A stretch of DNA of 64,000 nucleotides from contig CP136065.1 of assembly GCA_032622095.1 (NCBI GenBank), positions 27,289,141 through 27,353,140 of the forward strand, written 5' to 3'. This DNA comes from Siphonodentalium dalli (lineage: Eukaryota > Mollusca > Scaphopoda > Gadilida > Siphonodentaliidae). The first letter of the stretch is position 1. Every line of letters starts with the position of its first letter. Made by a program: the position numbers and the translations under genes. Of the stretch, positions 58,432 to 64,000 are shown in pieces. Below the pieces are notes generated by a model that saw nothing but the letters and a program-made list of their open reading frames with translations, did no database searches and was not told where the DNA came from.

Positions 58432-58433
<2 letters not shown>
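56808..58433. other. no gene recognised; cluster of CACATTATCTGC-type repeats
   Basis: At 57120-57280, TAATCTGCTTACA, GTAGATAATGTGA, CAGCACATTATCGAC, CAGCACATTATCTAC and AGCAGATAATGTGA recur in both orientations, a small inverted-repeat cluster. The remainder is unassigned. Confidence 0.45.
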
Positions 58434-58526
<93 letters not shown>

Positions 58527-58571
58527 CCCTCCCCCCTCTCTCTCTCCCCCTCTCTCTCTCTCTCTCTCTCG
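58434..58571. repeat. (CT)n microsatellite
   Basis: Nearly pure CT repeats with a few TA and CCC interruptions. Serine/leucine and arginine/glutamate ORFs across it are artefacts. Confidence 0.98.
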
Positions 58572-59050
58572 ATTTATGACTTGTGGGTTGTGGAGCGACT
58601 GATGGCACGCAAATCCTGTCACTGCTGCTCGTAAAATAGCATCTCGCTATCCCAACATCTTAGCTGATTTACGTACGATGAAACATGGACTACGTTGACT
58701 AAATGATACTCTATATATAACCAACATTCTCCATACGTTTGAACCAAACTTCATACAGATCTTCGGGGTGATGTTTTGATGAGAGCTATCGAATTTGAAC
58801 GATTTTCGATAAAAAGAGATGGCCACGGCAGCCATCTTGGGTTTTACTCTTGTGCATGACTAAATCTTTGGCACGCTCTGCAACCAACATTTTTCATATG
58901 AATCTTCAGGGTTTCATCATCAATTAAATCCCTTCTTGTTATTACATTAACTAACTGCAACGAATGACATTTTCCAAATTGCTCCCACTCCATTTCGAGC
59001 TACATTGTATATCAAGGCACTATAAAAAAAAGTATCCGTGACTCGAAAAT
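58572..59050. other. LINE 3'-end-like fragment and GCCATCTTG repeat
   Basis: GGCACGCAAATCCTGT followed by CACTGCTG (58604-58627) matches the 3' end of the LINE at 7874-7897. GGCAGCCATCTTGGGTTTTA (about 58829) belongs to the repeat type at 13.2-13.5 kb. No gene recognised. Confidence 0.5.
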
Positions 59051-59053
59051 TAA

Positions 59054-59520
59054 ATGGGCCTTTTTACCATTTGAGTGCCACGGGCCGATCTCATCGGCCC
59101 TAATTTACGGTGTGTAAAATCGGCCCTAAAATAATAAAAAATACAATTTTTTTTTATTTTTTTTTTATAATCTTTTTTTTTTGGGGTTGAATTTTGTTTG
59201 GGTATGCTTAAGCATGCTATAGCGAATTTAAAAACAAACTGGATAACACCTTAGGGGCATGTTATAACTCAAAACTATCACCAAGTATTATAGTAATAAT
59301 TTTGATGCCCATAAAAAAACATAATATTCCCTGGCACTAAACCTACTAAATAAGTCTGTTAAAGAATATAAGAAAAAATTATTAAAATTGTAAAAAATTG
59401 TAAAAAATAATAACAAAAGATGAAAAATTGTTAGACCTATGGTCGACTCGCATATATAAGAGAATGCATTGGCACAGGGTATATGGGTTGATACAAAAAT
59501 CGGACCTGGCACTCAAAGGG
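59054..59520. mobile_element. TTAA-flanked element with TTTGAGTGCCA ends
   Basis: TTAA at 59050-59053 and 59521-59524. The right end complement reads CCCTTTGAGTGCCAGG; the left end shows TTTGAGTGCCACGGGCCGAT about 17 bp in. It contains a truncated family B piece (about 59340-59480) ending GGCACAGGG. Poly-T tracts in the centre. Non-coding. Confidence 0.6.
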
Positions 59521-59850
59521 TTAATTCTTTCGTTTCACATATTCCATTATTCAGTTTCACTTGATCTTGCTGTTGAACGGTTGAAGATTATGATGTTACT
59601 CTTGGAAGCATTTATCTTTATCCTATCCAGCTTCAATATTGATGGCTGTTTGTAGTTCTTCGGGAGATTATGCCAATATTGCTACAGCATCTGCAACTGT
59701 TGGAGCTCCCAAATATATGCCAAAAATACACGCTTCTATTCTGGTTGTCTGATGAGCATTGAGAAGGTCGTTGTTCCACCTCTTATATAGTGTGATTGAT
59801 AGCTTATCGTCTTGTGTAATTCCTTGTCCAGATTTGAAGGACTGTCCCAG

Positions 59851-59960
59851 CGTTTGTTACCATACGTTTGTTACCATACGTTTGTTACCATACCTTTGTT
59901 ACCATACGTTTGTTACCATACGTTTGTTACCATACGTTTGTTACCATACGTTTGTTACCA
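59851..59960. repeat. 14-bp minisatellite, about 8 copies
   Basis: The unit is CGTTTGTTACCATA. The paralogous LINE copy has a single CGTTTGTTACCAG at about 53838, so the tract expanded in this copy only. Confidence 0.95.
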
Positions 59961-60059
59961 GTTGACTATTGTGATTAACTTAGTTTGGAGTGCTTGAATG
60001 AGTATTTTTTTTTACTATAGAAACAGGCTCCGTCCGTCCGTTCGTCCGCCCGTCCGTCA

Positions 60060-60440
60060 GTTCGCCCGTCACACTTTTGAGTACCTTCATGGTGTAATCA
60101 TCTGCTCCTACAGATTTCATCCCAGATATTTGAAACTTCAGAATATTGTTGCCCATATATTGAAGATGTGCAAGATGTATTTAGATGACGGAAATATTAT
60201 TTTTTGACAGAGTTATTAACCCTTTTCGACTTTTTCAACATTTTTTATAATTTTCTGTATGAGGGTACCTTCATGGTGTAATCAACTTCTCCTACAGTTT
60301 TGATCGTAGATATTTGAAACTTCAGAGTATTGTTACCCACATATTGGAGATGTGCAACATGTATATAGATGACGGAAATATATATTTTTTTTACGGAGTT
60401 ATTAACCCTTTTCAACTTAGAAAATTTCAACATTTTTTTT
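60060..60440. repeat. about 190-bp satellite, two units
   Basis: Same units as 53940-54700 (TACCTTCATGGTGTAATCA starts at about 60081 and 60266), within LINE copy 2. Confidence 0.85.
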
Positions 60441-61134
60441 TATTTCTTTAACAAAGCGGTATCGAGTTGCCACGTTTTCGGGGGACACTGTGGTCTGCTG
60501 ACCTTTTATTCATTTATAAGTTCACTGTGATAGATCTTCCTCATCAGAAGTGGATATTAAACTTACTATCTATCTATAGGTTTCTCCTAACCTTCATTAT
60601 ACTGAAGTTTTAAAGGAGGCTTCGTCAAAGGCTTTCGTTGCATCCAGTGTCACTGATGCTACTGGTTTCTTCATATATGTGACCTCATTCATTACTTCTG
60701 ATATGATGAGTGCGGCATGGGATTGTGAGATCTGAACCCCGAAAAAAGAGTGTTTTGGTTGATATAAGACAGTCATCAATTTTGATGTGGATGATCGTTT
60801 CAAGGATTTTGCTGACTACCATGGGGGACCGTTATGCCTCTGTAATTTCATGGGATGGTCGAATCCTAATCCTTCTTTTGAATTGGGGTGAGGATTCCTT
60901 CTTTCGGTAGGTCGGGTATCTTCTTCATTGTAAGAATGCCATTGATAAGGGTAGCTATGTACTCCATTACTAGGACTCCCCCTAGCTTAAGATGTTTTGC
61001 CGTCATTCATAAGTGATCAAGGGATATTCCGCTGTCTAGCTTCGTCACAGTCCTTATGTCCTCAGCATCGACCTTAACTCGTTTGGGACGTGATTCTTTT
61101 GAGAAAACATTACTCACAGACGAGATTGTTTGCA

Positions 61135-61870
61135 GAAATGCTTACTTTTATTTTTATAATTTTATAGCAATCTATGCGTTTATACAATGTTGGGTCAGAC
61201 CATTTGCCATGGCAAAATTCTCCGCGTGACAACATATACTATATTGGTGATCATCCGTAGTCTATAAATCTTCTAGAAATTTTGGGTAGATAGGCCTACC
61301 ATCAATTGCGACCGGTTGCCATAGCAACCTATTTTCGGAAATTTATGCGTTTGGGGGCTGTAATTTCGCTATTTGACGATATGTTTGCGACATTTTGAAT
61401 CAAATATAAATGATTTCCAAAGTTAAATGATCCAGGAATATTTTGCCAGCATCTGGAACTAGTCCTGCTCAAAAATCACCCATCACCGACAGAGAGCGCA
61501 TTTCAAAATGGCCGTCAAACCCCCGTTTTCTAACGTTAAAATGCTTACTTTTATATCATTTTATAGCAATGTATGCGCTGATTTAATGCTGGGTCAGACC
61601 ATTTGTCATGACATAATTCTCCACGTGACAACTCATAGTATATGGGTGATCATCCGTGGTCTATAAATTTTCCAAACATTTTGGGTAGATACCACCAAAT
61701 TGCGACCGGTTGGCATGGCAACCGATTTTCGGAAAATTATGCGTTTGGGGGCAGTAATTTGACTATACGAGATATCTGCATGCGACATTTTGAATCAAAT
61801 GTAATTAATTTCCACAAAAAAAAAGGATCCAGAAATATACTTAAATTTATCTCGCTTCTTGTTCCTTCCG
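61135..61870. repeat. direct duplication of a roughly 400-bp block with X-box-like palindromes
   Basis: AATGCTTACTTTTAT, GGGTCAGACCATTTG, CGTGACAAC, TTTTGGGTAGATA, TGCGACCGGTTG, GGAAA-TTATGCGTTTGGGGGC and CGACATTTTGAATCAAAT recur in order at about 61137-61420 and 61538-61805. Each copy holds a palindrome: GGTTGCCATAGCAACC (61314-61329) and CGGTTGGCATGGCAACCG (61707-61724). Confidence 0.85.
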
Positions 61871-61950
61871 CTGAAGGGGTCAAAATTCACCTGCCATGGT
61901 GATTGCCAACCGAAAACTTGCCTACGCGTCTACGTCTTATGCTACTGAGC

Positions 61951-62005
61951 GCCGCCATTTTGGAACAATGACGTCATGAATCATGGCACGCGACCCCCAC
62001 GTGAC
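61951..62005. promoter_or_regulatory. cluster of YY1-, CRE- and E-box-like sites
   Basis: GCCGCCATTTTGG (61951-61963), the palindromic CRE ATGACGTCAT (61968-61977) and CACGTGAC (61998-62005) lie within 55 bp of GC-richer DNA. It looks promoter-like but no gene is seen next to it. It may be part of a repeat. Confidence 0.3.
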
Positions 62006-62222
62006 GCCAAAAATAGGTTACATCTTAGTGGACCCCTCACTGGGTGATCAGCCTATATCGAATACATGGTACTGTGCGCAAAACATTTTATTTTAAAAGT
62101 TGTGGAGCGACTGGTGCTGACATTCTTCTCTTATGTCGTTGAATTTGTGCAGATGGTTCTGATGTTGAACATTCTGATAGTGCCGTTGAAAATTCTTCTC
62201 GTACATGGTTGAATTTGTATAT

Positions 62223-62672
62223 GTGACCCGCCATATCAAATCCAGTCGGAAGTCGGGATTTTTTTACCCTGTGCCAATGCATTCTCTTATATATGCGAGT
62301 CGACCATAGGTCGCCTCGCATATATAAGAGAATGCATTGGCCTAACAATTTTTTATCATTTTTTTTAAATAAATGTTTCTTTCAATTTTTAGGACATAAA
62401 ATAAAAAAAACATCCATTACCCTGCAGGGAGCCCCACACATATATATAAGCACATAGAAGAGTGTCGTCTGCTCATGTTTGTCTGGGGCTCTGTATGGGT
62501 GAAATTATAAAATTGTTAAAGAATACAAGAAAAAAATATTAAAATTGTTAGGCCAATGCATTCTCTTATATATGCGAGGCGACCTATGGTCGACTCGCAT
62601 ATATAAGAGAATGCATTGGCACAGGGTAAAAAAAATCCCGACTTCCGACTGGATTTGATATGGCGGGTCACA
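62223..62672. mobile_element. MITE family B, full-length copy
   Basis: TGTGACCCGCCATATCAAAT ... GATATGGCGGGTCACA, 450 bp, both CCCTGTGCC palindromes intact, core in the orientation of the 26389 copy. The arms share the change GTCGGAAGTC/GACTTCCGAC, consistent with homogenised terminal repeats. Confidence 0.93.
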
Positions 62673-62989
62673 TATATGATTCTGCTGTTGAACACATTGT
62701 GATATTCCCTCGAGTGAGGAGATGTATAACTGTTGGGGATCCATCGTCGATTTGTACGTCTCTTCGGTCATACAATTTTCCCTGCTGAGTTCCTTCTTAA
62801 ATTCCTGTTTGTGTTTGTTGTGTGTTTCATGCTTCGTAAGTAATTGTAGGAAACAGTACGTGTGGGGCTTTTGAAGTGCTCTCTTGTCGCAAAGTTGTAA
62901 TTTTGTTCATTTTTGTCTTTATGTTGTAACATAATTTTACCAACCGAACATACCCATAGTAGGCTATACTTAAAGTATCTAATCAACAA

Positions 62990-63350
62990 GGCGGACAAAA
63001 GCCCGTTGGGGAAATGTCTGGCCCTGATATATTTATAAAGTGGACCCAGCTTTATTCTACATATTTCTAAATAACATGTTCTACTTCGTGAAGGAGAGCT
63101 CCCTATATAACTATGCAGATGATAACACAATTTCTTTCTCGCATAGGGACCCTGATTTTTTTTCGGAAGACTCTGGAGTCAGACAACCTTCACCTCATTT
63201 AGTGAAGACCAATCAAGAGAAGTAACGTTCCAAGCAATACCATTGGGTTCAGATAGTAAACTTATATCACTGGCATCGATGCTGAACATGTTATATCCCG
63301 TGTATCGAAGAAGTGAAGTGGCTTGGTGTCACCCTGGAATATAGGCTAAA
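62990..63350 (+). pseudogene. LINE reverse transcriptase relic (YADD box), plus strand
   Basis: The frame from 63040 reads DPALFYIFLNNMFYFVKESS then LYNYADDNTISFSHRD, the LINE RT palm with the Y-A-D-D catalytic box. After frameshifts, TNQEK...FQAIPLG and IEEVKWLGVTLEYRLNI match the post-palm region. The upstream GVPQGS-type block is only faintly recognisable. Short and disrupted. It is a different LINE lineage from the minus-strand pair, whose box is ADDV. Confidence 0.8.
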
Positions 63351-63749
63351 TATTAAAGGGGGTACTGTACCCCAATTTCAATAAATTCCCGGTGACAATA
63401 GCAATCTAATATCAATATAATAGTATAAAATAACTAATTTGAGTCGACGATGTCTACTGAAAACGTTCCGGTTAACAGGCTATCATAAAAGTAAAATTGA
63501 ATTATTTAATATAAATTAATTTATGGCTGGAGTCATAAAGGAATCAGGGAGCTAAATGTGTTCTAGAGTCGGGGAACGAGTACACCGTGGAATGCTAAAG
63601 GTGAAGGTAACCGAAGAATGACCTTCACATGATACATGCGACACGTTATTAAAGGATGACATCGCGTTTATTTGATTTGTACATCATATCTAAATAATTT
63701 AAACTGGTGAATGAATGGGGGAATGGATTTTTGTGAGCGGGAAATTTAT

Positions 63750-64000
63750 TTAACTAGCTGCTGTAGTTCTGGATTTGTCCAGATCAAATTTGGCTGTGGG
63801 ATAGCCCTGTCGTACACTTGGGGATTTATTTAAAAAAATAAACACATGACCTATGATTTTTCTACCATTTTCGTGATCAACTGGTGTCAATCTAGCCGGG
63901 TAAACATCACTGATATGGCCTGCAGGCTTCAATTCAGTGAATTTGGCCGAAACGTTAACACTGTCGCCTATGGGAAACCATTTAGTTCCGTGATTCATAT
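63750..64000 (-). CDS. unidentified ORF, partial at the window edge
   Basis: An open frame of at least 82 codons on the minus strand, running off the right edge and ending at TAG/TAA near 63750. The peptide includes WFPIGDSVNVSAKFTEL, GHISDVYPARLTPVDHENGR and KIIGHVFIFLNKS. Its composition is ordinary and not repeat-like, so it may be the last exon of a gene lying beyond 64000. No domain is recognised, and an ATG at 63998 need not be the start. Confidence 0.3.
   Translation of the reverse strand, partial: MNHGTKWFPIGDSVNVSAKFTELKPAGHISDVYPARLTPVDHENGRKIIGHVFIFLNKSPSVRQGYPTAKFDLDKSRTTAAS

Larger units (their letters stand above)
59525..61078 (-). pseudogene. LINE ORF2 relic, copy 2 (catalytic Asp lost), minus strand
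   Basis: Shares the RT segments of copy 1: SHAALIISEVMNEVTYMKKP, ASVTLDATKAFDE and, at 59640-59830, TLYKRWNNDLLNAHQTTRIE with GAPTVADAVAILA. The second aspartate of the ADD box is Ala here (GAT to GCT), so the catalytic site is destroyed. It extends further than copy 1 at the low-coordinate end, with IKINASKSNIIIFNRSTARS matching the region after the palm. It lacks the two TTAA insertions of copy 1, has two satellite units instead of four, and has gained a 14-bp minisatellite at 59851-59960. Confidence 0.75.

Noticed and set aside
58351-58608. Arg/Glu-rich ORF (and Ser/Leu-rich on the other strand)
   Set aside because: Pure (CT)n microsatellite translation.

Overview
This is a eukaryotic, animal genomic window with AT-rich DNA, widely spaced exons and dense repeats. 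It holds one clear host gene, a SoxE-type transcription factor on the minus strand (coding span 17357-31644). The gene has three coding exons joined by consensus splice sites and encodes a predicted 329-residue protein with the SoxE dimerisation segment and a complete HMG box. No rRNA, tRNA, CRISPR array or bacterial operon was seen. The repeat content (fragments of Jockey/CR1-like LINEs, GGTCAAGG-rich Helitron-like repeats, many TTAA-flanked MITEs) fits a marine invertebrate, most likely a mollusc or other lophotrochozoan. The phylum is an inference.

Layout. 1-2 kb: a dead LINE ORF1 (gag) split by a TTAA-flanked MITE, then a second MITE type. 2.7-5.4 kb: foldback elements and a minus-strand Helitron. 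5.5-8.1 kb: about 160-bp direct repeats enclosing a tandem array of MITE-derived hairpins. A 5'-truncated LINE with a 25-bp target-site duplication has inserted into that array. The LINE 3' region carries six two-stem hairpins whose stems co-vary around a constant internal loop. 9.1-12.2 kb: a decayed copy of a transposon-like gene family with a FEN/XPG-like nuclease signature. 13-16.3 kb: tandem repeats, a long-TIR MITE and a 20-bp minisatellite. 17.4-31.7 kb: the SoxE gene, whose 12-kb first intron is full of MITEs. 34-46 kb: several further TTAA-flanked families and a roughly 4.1-kb element with about 0.9-1 kb inverted arms around a minisatellite core. 50.8-52.4 kb: two Helitrons head to tail. 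53.6-61.1 kb: two related copies of a minus-strand LINE reverse transcriptase. The first contains two TTAA insertions whose empty sites survive in the second. 61.1-64 kb: a duplicated block with X-box-like palindromes, another MITE, a second LINE RT relic on the plus strand and an unidentified ORF running off the window.

The elements form a nested history rather than a pathway. A palindromic module starting CCCTGTGCC occurs inside at least two different transposon shells and has also expanded as satellite DNA. Several families share TTAA target duplications, and three share CCCTTT ends, which points to mobilisation by a piggyBac-like transposase not encoded here. The strongest candidate for something new is the six-hairpin, co-varying RNA-like array at about 7325-7620.
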